Origin: Fidelibacterota bacterium
GTDB lineage: Bacteria; Pseudomonadota; Alphaproteobacteria; Rhodospirillales; Rhodospirillaceae
Reading direction: 5' to 3'
Length of the DNA: 32,368 bases
Assembly: GCA_945903705.1 (NCBI GenBank)
Contig: CAMDOZ010000017.1
Coordinates: 1 to 32,368 of the forward strand
Shown here: positions 25,356 through 32,368 of the stretch, in pieces
How positions within the stretch are numbered: position 1 is the stretch's first letter
Layout of the letters: every line of letters starts with the position of its first letter
Translations under genes and position numbers: made by a program
The notes under the pieces: generated by a model
Database searches by the model: none
What the model was told of the DNA's origin: nothing
The model's input: only the letters and a program-made list of their open reading frames with translations

Positions 25356-25399
25356 GCCGGCGAAGGCCGGCATCTAAAAAGAAGCGCGCTTTCGCGCGC
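25356..25399 (-). terminator. Tandem hairpins; minus-strand terminator of the amidotransferase gene
   Basis: On the minus strand GCGCGC (25399-25394) and GCGCGC (25389-25384) pair across a GAAA loop, followed by TTCTTTTT. This ends the transcript of the gene at 25422-26153, 23 bases after its stop. Twelve bases further on is a second hairpin, GCCGGC (25356-25361) with GCCGGC (25366-25371), which faces the end of the plus-strand hydrolase. The same plan recurs at 30431-30476. Confidence 0.75.
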
Positions 25400-25421
25400 G
25401 GGCACTTCGTCGGAAAACGCT

Positions 25422-26153
25422 CTAGAGCGCGAGCCCGTCCAGCCACTCGCCGAAACACAGTCGCGCTTGTTTCTCGAGCGCCGCCGCATAGCGTTTGGAA
25501 TCGGCGCGGAGCGTTTTCACGTGGGCCCCTTGCGTGGCGGCAATTTCCACGGCGTGACCGACGTACCACTTCTCGAGGTCGTGCTCCAACACCTCGGGAT
25601 GGCACTGGAAGCCAAGGGTGTTCTTGCCCCAGCCGAAGATCTGGTGGAAGCAAACGCCGGTGCCCGCGAGCAGAGTTGCATCCTTCGGCAGGTCGAACGT
25701 ATCGCCATGCCAATGGAACATGAAGGTCCCCTCGGGTCCTAAGTGACGCACGGGAGACTTGTAGCCGGCGGCCGACAGGATCAAAGGTGACCAGCCGATT
25801 TCCTTTTCGCGGTTTGGATAGACCCGCGCCCCCAAGGCGCCCGCAATGAGCTGTGCCCCCAGGCAGATGCCGAGCGTAGGTTTGTCGGCCTTGAGCCGCT
25901 GCTCGAGCGCGGCCAATTCAAACTTCAGGAAAGGATAGAGATCGTCCTCGTAGACGCCGATGGGCCCGCCGAGAACCACAAGGAGGTCCGGGCTCAAGGG
26001 ATCGAACGCGGTCCAATCTGCGACGGGCGCCTCGATGTAGGTGACGCTCCACCCACGCGCGGCGAACAGCTCAGCCAAGACGCCGAGATCCTCGAAGGCG
26101 ACGTGCCGGATGACGGTAACATTCACGCCGTCTTGCTTGCGCGCGCGCGGCAT
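25422..26153 (-). CDS. Class I glutamine amidotransferase (GMP synthase-like)
   Basis: The 243-residue protein is a free-standing class I glutaminase domain. The nucleophile is C97 in GICLGAQLIAG, and the catalytic pair is H185 and E187 in GFQCHPEVLE. VVLGGPIGVYEDDLYPFL (59-76) is typical of the GMP-synthase-like group. No synthetase domain is fused, so the acceptor is unknown; relatives include gamma-glutamyl hydrolases. GAGGA lies seven bases before the ATG. The secA stop is 19 bases upstream on the same strand, so it is probably cotranscribed with secA, and a terminator follows. Confidence 0.88.
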   Translation of the reverse strand: MPRARKQDGVNVTVIRHVAFEDLGVLAELFAARGWSVTYIEAPVADWTAFDPLSPDLLVVLGGPIGVYEDDLYPFLKFELAALEQRLKADKPTLGICLGAQLIAGALGARVYPNREKEIGWSPLILSAAGYKSPVRHLGPEGTFMFHWHGDTFDLPKDATLLAGTGVCFHQIFGWGKNTLGFQCHPEVLEHDLEKWYVGHAVEIAATQGAHVKTLRADSKRYAAALEKQARLCFGEWLDGLAL

Positions 26154-26172
26154 CGCGGAATCCTCTTAAGCT

Positions 26173-28908
26173 TTAAGCGACTTCTTCGACTGCGCCGTGG
26201 CAGTGTTTGTACTTCTTGCCGGAGCCGCAGGGACAGCTTTCGTTACGCGCGACCTTGCCCCAGGTGGAGGGATCGTTGGGATCGCGCTGTTCAGGCCGAA
26301 CGCGAGGCAACATCCGTTGGGCGTCTATGGCCGAGGGTAACGGAGCAATGGACCCAACTATCGGCTGGACCTGTTCCTTGATCTCCTGAACCTGTCGCGG
26401 AGCGCGGGTTTCGAGATCCTCCGGCGGCGGCGCCACACGCAGTTCGACGCGCGACAATATACCGGTGACGCGCTCGCGCAGGCCCGAAAGGAGCAGGTTG
26501 AACATTTCGAACGCTTCGCGCTGGTACTCAAGCAATGGCTGCTTTTGGCCGTAAGCCCGGAGGTTCACGCTCTGGCGCAGCATGTCGAGCTGCGCGAGAT
26601 GGTCGCGCCAAGCCTGGTCGATCATCTGCAACACAAGGCTCTTTTCCACCCGGCGCATGATGTCGGGGCCGATGGCGGCCACTTTCGAGTTGAACCCGCC
26701 GTCGGAGGCCTCGGTGATGCGTTCGCGGATTTCCTCTTCCGCAATGCCTTCCTCGGCCGCCCATTCCTTGACCGGCAGATCGAGGTTCAGGAGGCGCAAG
26801 CTTTCTTCGTGAAGGCCCGGCCAGTCCCATGACTCGTGCATCTGCCCGGGAGGAATGAACTTCGTCACCAGGTCATCGATCACGTCGTGGCGCATGTCGT
26901 TGACGAGCTCGGAGAGATCTTCCGAGCGCATCATGTCCTTGCGCTGCTCGAAGATCACGCGGCGCTGGTCGTTCATCACGTCGTCGTACTGGAGCAGATT
27001 CTTGCGGATATCGAAGTTGCGTGCTTCGACTTTCTGCTGCGCCTTCTCGATCGCCTTGTTGATCCAGGGATGGATGATGGCTTCGCCGGGCTGCAGACCA
27101 AGGCGCTGCAGCATGGAGTCCATGCGCTCGGAGCCGAAAATGCGCATGAGATCGTCCTGCAACGACAGGAAGAACTTCGATGCGCCGGGATCGCCCTGAC
27201 GACCGGCGCGGCCGCGGAGCTGATTGTCGATACGCCGGCTTTCGTGGCGTTCCGTACCGATGATGTACAAGCCACCGGCCGCAAGCGCGACCTTCTTCTT
27301 TTCCGCGACGTCGGCGCGGATGGCGTCCTTCTCCTCGTCTGAGAGCGGACGGCCGAGGCGCAATTCTTCCTCGCGGATACAGTATTCGACGTTGCCGCCG
27401 AGCTGAATGTCGGTGCCGCGGCCGGCCATGTTGGTGGCGATGGTCACCGAACCCGGCACGCCCGCTTGCGCGATGATGAAGGCTTCCTGCTCGTGGTACT
27501 TCGCGTTCAAGACCTGCGGCTTGAGGTCCTTTTTCTTGCGCAGGATGGTCGCAAGCGTTTCGGATTTCTCAATGGAAACGGTGCCCACGAGGACCGGCTG
27601 CTGGCGCGCCATGCACTCTTCCACCAGAGTCACGATGGCGTCGTACTTCTCCTCCGCTGTGCGATAGATCTCGTCGTGTTCGTCCTTACGAGCGCGCGGC
27701 ATGTTGGGCGGCACGTCCACGACTTCGAGGCCGTAGATCTGCCCGAACTCCTCTTCTTCCGTCATGGCCGTACCGGTCATGCCACCGAGCTTGGGGTACA
27801 TGCGGAAGTAATTCTGGAAGGTGATGCTGGCGAGCGTCTGGTTTTCGTTTTGAACCGTCACGCGCTCTTTGGCTTCGATGGCCTGGTGCAGGCCGTCGGA
27901 AAGCCTGCGGCCTTCCATGACGCGGCCGGTGAACTCGTCGATGAGATGGACCTTGTCGTCGCGCACGAGATAGTCGACGTCGCGCTTGAACATATGGTGC
28001 GCGCGCAGCGCCTGATTCATGTGGTGAACCAGCGCCACGTTGTGGAGGTCGTAAAGGTCGCCTTCGTTGAGGATGCCCTTCTCGCGCAGAAGATTCTCGG
28101 CAAATAGGCTTCCGGCATCGGTGAAGGTGATGGAACGCTGCTTCTCGTCCTTCTCGAAATGCTCGGGCTTTAGCTCCGGGATGATGGTGTTCACCCGGTC
28201 GTAGAGATCGGTGCGGTCCTGCGACGGCCCTGAAATGATGAGCGGCGTGCGTGCTTCATCGATGAGGATCGAGTCCACTTCGTCGACGATGGCGTAGTTG
28301 AAGTCGCGATGGACCATCTCTTCCATGCTGTACTTCATGTTGTCGCGCAGATAGTCGAAGCCAAGCTCGTTATTGGTCGAGTAAGTGACGTCGCAAGCGT
28401 AGGCCGCGCGGCGCTCGGCGTCGGTGAGATTGTGCTGGATGCAGCCGACGGTAAGGCCGAGGAAGCGGTAGATCTGGCCCATCCATTCGGCGTCGCGCTT
28501 GGCGAGGTAGTCGTTGACGGTGACGACGTGCACGCCCTTGCCCGAGAGGGCGTTCAAGTAGACGGGCAAGGTGGCGACCAGGGTCTTGCCTTCGCCGGTG
28601 CCCATCTCGGCGATCATGGCGCGGTTCAAGACCATACCGCCGACGAGCTGCACGTCGAAGTGGCGCTGCTTCAGGGTCCGCTTCGCGGCTTCGCGCACGG
28701 TGGCAAAAGCGTCCACCAGGATATCGTCGAGAGTCTCGCCCGCAGCCAACCGGCCCTGGAGCCAGGCCGTGCGCGCCCGGACGCCCGCGTCGTCCAGGGC
28801 GGCGACTTCGGCCTCCTTGGCGTTGATCGCATTGACGGTGGGACGAAGGGACTTAACGAGACGGTCGGTACGCGACCCAAAAATGCGTTTGGCGAGGGCG
28901 CCGAGCAT
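26173..28908 (-). CDS. secA: Preprotein translocase ATPase SecA
   Basis: The 911-residue motor pushes unfolded preproteins through SecYEG. The first nucleotide-binding domain has Walker A GTGEGKT (103-109), [12 protein letters not shown] and [15 protein letters not shown]. The second has [10 protein letters not shown] and [10 protein letters not shown]. The helical scaffold segment [16 protein letters not shown] is present. The C-terminal zinc motif is [13 protein letters not shown] (892-904), used for SecB and phospholipid contact. Length fits the family (E. coli 901). GAGG lies five bases before the ATG. The promoter candidate is 28974-29002, and a glutamine amidotransferase gene follows. 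Confidence 0.98.
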   Translation of the reverse strand: MLGALAKRIFGSRTDRLVKSLRPTVNAINAKEAEVAALDDAGVRARTAWLQGRLAAGETLDDILVDAFATVREAAKRTLKQRHFDVQLVGGMVLNRAMIAEMGTGEGKTLVATLPVYLNALSGKGVHVVTVNDYLAKRDAEWMGQIYRFLGLTVGCIQHNLTDAERRAAYACDVTYSTNNELGFDYLRDNMKYSMEEMVHRDFNYAIVDEVDSILIDEARTPLIISGPSQDRTDLYDRVNTIIPELKPEHFEKDEKQRSITFTDAGSLFAENLLREKGILNEGDLYDLHNVALVHHMNQALRAHHMFKRDVDYLVRDDKVHLIDEFTGRVMEGRRLSDGLHQAIEAKERVTVQNENQTLASITFQNYFRMYPKLGGMTGTAMTEEEEFGQIYGLEVVDVPPNMPRARKDEHDEIYRTAEEKYDAIVTLVEECMARQQPVLVGTVSIEKSETLATILRKKKDLKPQVLNAKYHEQEAFIIAQAGVPGSVTIATNMAGRGTDIQLGGNVEYCIREEELRLGRPLSDEEKDAIRADVAEKKKVALAAGGLYIIGTERHESRRIDNQLRGRAGRQGDPGASKFFLSLQDDLMRIFGSERMDSMLQRLGLQPGEAIIHPWINKAIEKAQQKVEARNFDIRKNLLQYDDVMNDQRRVIFEQRKDMMRSEDLSELVNDMRHDVIDDLVTKFIPPGQMHESWDWPGLHEESLRLLNLDLPVKEWAAEEGIAEEEIRERITEASDGGFNSKVAAIGPDIMRRVEKSLVLQMIDQAWRDHLAQLDMLRQSVNLRAYGQKQPLLEYQREAFEMFNLLLSGLRERVTGILSRVELRVAPPPEDLETRAPRQVQEIKEQVQPIVGSIAPLPSAIDAQRMLPRVRPEQRDPNDPSTWGKVARNESCPCGSGKKYKHCHGAVEEVA

Positions 28909-28973
28909 TGGAACCTCAAGGAGGGAGAAGAAAAGGCGCTAGGCTTTGGCCGACGCCGGGTGACGCTGGCGAA

Positions 28974-29002
28974 GAGATAGAAGCAGAGGTTGCCGAAGTC
29001 AA
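28974..29002 (-). promoter_or_regulatory. Promoter candidate for secA
   Basis: On the minus strand TTGACT (29002-28997) and TATCTC (28979-28974) are separated by 17 bases. Initiation near 28967 gives a leader of about 60 bases. The rest of the 280-base secA/argJ intergenic region shows no gene or other clear signal. Confidence 0.45.
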
Positions 29003-29188
29003 CGGAACCGGCCCAAGATTTCGCTGAATTCATTGATAATTTGAGACTTTTTCCGCGCGGCGCGCGGTCACGGCCGTGTGAGGCGCTTTCGCCGGAATTT
29101 CAAGCGGACAAACTTGTCGGCAAGAAGCGCTTATGCCATTGAAGCGCGCACCCTTTTTCACCTCGCGACCCGCCGCAGAAATCGAGTC

Positions 29189-30421
29189 ATGGCCTCCAAA
29201 GTCTCGCCGCTCGCACCCACGACCGTGCCTACCCTGCCGCCGATCGCAGGCGTGCGCCTGGCCCATCACGCGGCCGGTATCCGTTATAAGGTGCGCTCGG
29301 ACCTCATGGTTGCGGTCATGGACCCCGGCACAACGGTCGGGGGTGTCCTGACGCGTTCGCTGACGGCCTCGGCGCCGGTCGAAAGCTGCCGGGCCCATGT
29401 AAAGGGCGGCTCCGGCCGGGTGGTCGTGGTGAATGCGGGCAATGCCAATACCTTCACAGGCAAGCGTGGCGTCTCCGACGTCGAAGCGACCTGTGCGGCG
29501 GCCGGCAAGACTTTCGGCTGCCGGCCCGAGGAGGTCTTCGTGTCATCCACTGGAACCATCGGGGTTCCCCTCCCGGTCGAGAAGATCACCGATGCGCTGC
29601 CCTTGCTCCTGTCCAAGCTGAGCCCGACCGACTGGCTCAGTGCCGCCCAAGCGACCATGACCACGGACACCTTTCCGAAGCTCGCCACCCGCAGCCTCTC
29701 CATCGACGGAAAGGCCGTGACCATCAACGGATTCTGCAAGGGATCCGGCATGATCGCGCCGGACATGGGTACGATGCTCGCCTACGTGTTCACCGACGCG
29801 GCGCTGTCGCCGGCCGTCGCGCAAGCGCTCATCGCCGCGGGCGCCGACATCAGCTTCAATTGCATGACGGTGGACAGCGATACCTCGACCTCCGATACGC
29901 TGCTCCTCTTCGCGACCGGCAAGGCCGGCCATAGCCCGATCGAAGCCCTCACCGACCCACGTGTGAGCACCTTCAAGAGCGCGCTCGACTCTCTTCTCAT
30001 CGAGCTGGCCAAGCTCGTGGCCCGGGACGGCGAGGGCGCCACAAAGTTCATCGAAGTGCGCGTGACGGGCGCGGAACACGATAAGGCCGCGCGCCGCATC
30101 GCCCTCTCGATCGCCAACTCGCCCCTGGTGAAAACTGCCGTCGCCGGCGAGGACGCCAACTGGGGTCGCATCGTCATGGCGGTAGGCAAGGCCGGTGAGC
30201 GCGCCGATCGGGACAAGCTCACCATTGCGATTGGGGGCGTGACCATCACCCGCGACGGCGCGCCGGTCGAGAATTACGACGAGACGCCGGTCGTGGCACA
30301 CATGAAGGGACAGGAGATCGGTCTCGACGTCGATGTCGGCATCGGCAAGGGGTCCGCAGTGGTGTGGACCTGCGATCTGACCCATGGCTATATCGACATC
30401 AATGGTTCCTACCGCACCTGA
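29189..30421 (+). CDS. argJ: Glutamate N-acetyltransferase / amino-acid acetyltransferase ArgJ
   Basis: The 410-residue enzyme transfers acetyl groups from N-acetylornithine to glutamate in the arginine pathway. It is made as a precursor that cleaves itself before a threonine nucleophile. The cleavage motif GFCKGSGMIAPDMGTMLAYV (181-200) places the nucleophile at T195. Most relatives read MATML here; this protein has MGTML. TGTIGVPLP (121-129) and the C-terminal DLTHGYIDINGSYRT are typical. The ATG at 29189 is chosen; the frame is open back to 29078 with a basic sequence that does not fit the family. mutT follows after two hairpins. The gene is divergent from secA. Confidence 0.95.
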   Translation: MASKVSPLAPTTVPTLPPIAGVRLAHHAAGIRYKVRSDLMVAVMDPGTTVGGVLTRSLTASAPVESCRAHVKGGSGRVVVVNAGNANTFTGKRGVSDVEATCAAAGKTFGCRPEEVFVSSTGTIGVPLPVEKITDALPLLLSKLSPTDWLSAAQATMTTDTFPKLATRSLSIDGKAVTINGFCKGSGMIAPDMGTMLAYVFTDAALSPAVAQALIAAGADISFNCMTVDSDTSTSDTLLLFATGKAGHSPIEALTDPRVSTFKSALDSLLIELAKLVARDGEGATKFIEVRVTGAEHDKAARRIALSIANSPLVKTAVAGEDANWGRIVMAVGKAGERADRDKLTIAIGGVTITRDGAPVENYDETPVVAHMKGQEIGLDVDVGIGKGSAVVWTCDLTHGYIDINGSYRT

Positions 30422-30430
30422 AGGCGCCCC

Positions 30431-30476
30431 GGGCGCTAAAGCGCCCGATTCAAAAGAAGGGCGGCCTTCGCCGCCC
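30431..30476. repeat. Tandem GC hairpins between argJ and mutT
   Basis: GGGCGC-TAAA-GCGCCC (30431-30446) and GGGCGGC-CTTC-GCCGCCC (30459-30476) are separated by 12 A-rich bases. On the minus strand the second reads as an intrinsic terminator followed by TTCTTTT, although no minus-strand gene ends nearby. On the plus strand neither has a T run, so mutT may still be reached from argJ. Confidence 0.7.
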
Positions 30477-30521
30477 GGGGAAGAAGAGAACGGCTGCTGG
30501 AGTGCCGGGGAAGATCCGTGC

Positions 30522-30926
30522 GTGGGCCTTCCTCTTCTAACGGTCGTCGCGGTGGCACTTCTGGACGCGGACAACCGGATCCTCCTGACTCAACGGCCCG
30601 CGGGAAAACCCATGGCCGGCCTTTGGGAATTTCCCGGCGGGAAGGTTCACGCGGGCGAAACGCCGGAAGCGGCGCTGATCCGTGAGCTTCATGAGGAGCT
30701 CGGCATCGATATCCGGGCAAGCTGCGTAGCCCCGCTGACCTTCGCTTCGCACAGTTACGAAAAATTCCATCTCCTGATGCCGCTTTATGTATGCCGGCAG
30801 TGGCGCGGCAAACTCACGGCGAAAGAGAATCAGAACATGGCGTGGGTGCGGGCCTCGGCCTTGCGCGACTATCCCATGCCGCCAGCGGACATGCCGCTGA
30901 TCGCCATTCTGCAGGACTGGCTGTGA
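30522..30926 (+). CDS. mutT: MutT-like Nudix hydrolase (8-oxo-dGTP diphosphatase)
   Basis: The 134-residue protein has the full Nudix box, GGKVHAGETPEAALIREL then HEELGI, that binds magnesium and the pyrophosphate. The WEFPGGK and RPAGKPMAGLWEF context and the size are those of MutT, which removes 8-oxo-dGTP from the nucleotide pool. The frame is open back to an ATG at 30384, but those extra 46 residues are low in complexity and are coded by the argJ end and two hairpins. The GTG at 30522 matches the family start, although its ribosome site (GGGGA, ten bases away) is weak. The stop overlaps the next ATG by one base (TGATG). Confidence 0.88.
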   Translation: MGLPLLTVVAVALLDADNRILLTQRPAGKPMAGLWEFPGGKVHAGETPEAALIRELHEELGIDIRASCVAPLTFASHSYEKFHLLMPLYVCRQWRGKLTAKENQNMAWVRASALRDYPMPPADMPLIAILQDWL

Positions 30927-31675
30927 TGGCGGGCGCTCCCACGGCTTGCGTGCTGATCATCGGTGACGAGATCCTCTCGGGCCGCACGCAGGACGCCAAT
31001 CTCAAATATTTCGCGGCCCGTTTTGCGGAGCTGGGCGTACGCCTGAAAGAAGCACGCGTGATCCCCGACGATCCCGATGTGATCGTCGAGACATTGAACG
31101 CCGCCCGCGCCCGGTATTCGTATGTCATCACGACGGGCGGCATCGGGCCGACGCACGACGACCTCACCGCGGCCTGCATCGCCCGCGCCTTCGGCCGCAA
31201 GATCATCCGGCATCCGGAGGTGGTCGCACGCATGACGGCTTATTTCGGAGACCGGTTGAATGAAGCGCGCCTAAAAATGGCGGAGATCCCCGACGGGCCG
31301 GACGTGAGCCTTGTCGAAAGCGAAACGACCATTGCGCCGGGGTTCCGCATCGAGAATGTCTTTGTACTGGCTGGCGTGCCGAGCATCGCGCACGCGATGT
31401 TCGAGGCGCTGGCGCCGCAGTTGAAGGGCGGCGCACCGATGCTGTCGGGCAACGTGGGCGCAAACGTGCGCGAAGGCGACATCGCCGCGGGCCTGACCGC
31501 CATTCAGGAAAAATATCCCGCCGTCGCGATCGGGAGTTACCCTTCTATGCGAAACGGCGGCTTTCACACCAGCATCGTCGCGCGCGGGACGGATAGGGTT
31601 GAGATCGCAAAAGTGCTCGAAGAAGTGGCGAGCCTGATGCGTGCACTAGGCGCGAGCCCTGCCAGCGATCCCTAG
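30926..31675 (+). CDS. CinA-type molybdopterin-binding-like protein (N-terminal domain only)
   Basis: The 249-residue protein is a MoaB/MogA-fold domain of the CinA (COG1058) type: GDEILSGRTQDAN (13-25), TTGGIGPTHDD (69-79) and VFVLAGVPSI later. In two-domain CinA this part is an ADP-ribose pyrophosphatase, joined to a C-terminal NMN deamidase. The deamidase domain is absent here. Sharing an operon with a Nudix hydrolase suggests nucleotide clean-up, but that is inference. The ATG overlaps the mutT stop by one base. The end overlaps the RluA-family gene on the other strand by four bases (CTAG). Confidence 0.87.
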   Translation: MAGAPTACVLIIGDEILSGRTQDANLKYFAARFAELGVRLKEARVIPDDPDVIVETLNAARARYSYVITTGGIGPTHDDLTAACIARAFGRKIIRHPEVVARMTAYFGDRLNEARLKMAEIPDGPDVSLVESETTIAPGFRIENVFVLAGVPSIAHAMFEALAPQLKGGAPMLSGNVGANVREGDIAAGLTAIQEKYPAVAIGSYPSMRNGGFHTSIVARGTDRVEIAKVLEEVASLMRALGASPASDP

Positions 31676-32368
31676 TCCGCCTGCTCTTCTTTCTTCTCCG
31701 GCGTATCGCCCTTGAAGCCGCAAGCCTTGAGAAGCTCGATCATGTGCGCCGGCGCCGGCGCGCGCACCCGGATCGGATCGCGCTTGGCATAGAGGGGCAG
31801 CGTCACCGCACGTGCATGCAGCATCAACTGCCCGTCGCCGACGCCCTCGCGTCCGTAGACGCGGTCGCCCAGCACCGGACAGTCGAGCAGCGCCGCATGA
31901 ACGCGGATCTGATGGGTGCGGCCGGTGTGGGGATGGAACTCCACCCAGCTCCGTACACCTTCCGGGGTTTCGATGGAGCCGCGCACTTTATAGTCGGTGA
32001 CGGCGGGCTGGCCGTTCGGGTCCGCTCGCATCTTCCAGCCAGCGCCCTGGCCGGTGATTTTGGCGAGCGCCAGTTTGATACGCCCTTCGTCCTCGCGCGG
32101 GCGTCCGTCGACAATGGCCCAATAGGTCTTTCGAACTTTGCCGCTGGCGAAGAGGTCGCCCACATCGCGCAGGGCCTTCGCGTGCCGGCCAAGGACGAGG
32201 CAGCCCGAAGTGTCGCGATCCAGCCGGTGGGCGAGCGAAGGCGCGCGCGGCAGGCCGAACGTAAGGTGCACGAAAGACTGCTCGAGATTGGGGCCGCCGC
32301 CGAAACCCGCATGGACCGGCATGCCCGTGGGCTTGTCGATCACAAGGATCATCCCATCGCGATAGAGC
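31672..32368 (-). CDS. RluA-family pseudouridine synthase (5' end beyond window)
   Basis: The frame codes an RluA-type enzyme that isomerises uridines in rRNA or tRNA. The catalytic motif is HRLDRDTSGCLVLGR with the nucleophilic aspartate after HRL; HPHTGRTHQIRVHA and LGDRVYG are also typical. An ATG lies at 32352, but the codons before it read LYRDG, and the family normally has this LYRDG before the LVIDKPTGMPVH segment. The gene therefore most likely starts outside the window. No S4 domain is visible in the part present. The target base cannot be told. It is convergent with the CinA-like gene. Confidence 0.9.
   Translation of the reverse strand, partial: LYRDGMILVIDKPTGMPVHAGFGGGPNLEQSFVHLTFGLPRAPSLAHRLDRDTSGCLVLGRHAKALRDVGDLFASGKVRKTYWAIVDGRPREDEGRIKLALAKITGQGAGWKMRADPNGQPAVTDYKVRGSIETPEGVRSWVEFHPHTGRTHQIRVHAALLDCPVLGDRVYGREGVGDGQLMLHARAVTLPLYAKRDPIRVRAPAPAHMIELLKACGFKGDTPEKKEEQAD

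Noticed and set aside
30384-30521. Longer mutT starting at an ATG inside argJ
   Set aside because: The extra residues are coded by the argJ end and two GC hairpins and do not fit the Nudix family length.

Overview
The window is ordinary core chromosome from a GC-rich alphaproteobacterium (roughly 60 % GC by eye, not counted). The gene orders mdh-sucC-sucD, sdhC-sdhD-sdhA-sdhB, ffh-rpsP-rimM-trmD-rplS and dapF-mtaB-ftsY, and the argJ-mutT pair near secA, are typical of Alphaproteobacteria and most like Hyphomicrobiales (Rhizobiales) or close relatives. The genus cannot be fixed from the sequence alone. I see no rRNA, tRNA, CRISPR array, insertion sequence, prophage or complete new multi-gene system.

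Layout. 1-2614 (minus): TCA-cycle operon mdh-sucC-sucD, with sucD cut by the window start. 2817-6072: a ChaN-like lipoprotein (plus), then zapE (minus) and a DHH phosphoesterase (minus) with its own terminator. 6181-7275 (plus): a small cysteine-containing lipoprotein and a TPR protein. 7291-10755 (minus): the complete succinate dehydrogenase operon sdhCDAB, with a nested hairpin between sdhA and sdhB. 10756-12172: a 372-bp divergent regulatory region, a secreted low-complexity protein with 11-residue repeats, and a long 3' untranslated region that ends in a very strong terminator. 12173-14669: a CitE-like lyase (minus), a LysE-family exporter (plus) and a DUF4386 membrane protein (minus). 14713-14879: two adjacent, related 78/77-bp palindromes. 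14881-16380: asd (minus, with a terminator-like hairpin in its leader) and an Mpo1/DUF962-like protein (plus). 16412-20070 (minus): ffh-rpsP-rimM-trmD-rplS, closed by a UUCG terminator. 20223-21392 (minus): nhaA. 21458-25318 (plus): dapF-mtaB-ftsY-alpha/beta hydrolase, each junction overlapping by 1 to 4 bases. 25422-28908 (minus): secA followed by a class I glutamine amidotransferase. 29189-31675 (plus): argJ-mutT-cinA-like. 31672-32368 (minus): an RluA-family pseudouridine synthase cut by the window end.

How the genes work together. Succinyl-CoA synthetase, succinate dehydrogenase and malate dehydrogenase cover much of the oxidative half of the TCA cycle. Ffh, FtsY and SecA are the cytoplasmic parts of the two main routes to the SecYEG channel. 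rpsP, rimM, trmD and rplS serve ribosome and tRNA maturation. asd and dapF belong to the lysine/diaminopimelate pathway, and argJ to arginine synthesis.

The points most worth a second look are non-coding or small: the palindrome pair at 14713-14879, the repeat protein at 11128-11886 whose repeats differ only at synonymous sites between two units, its long strand-asymmetric 3' region, the attenuator-like hairpin before asd, and two loci with the same tandem-hairpin plan (25356-25399 and 30431-30476).
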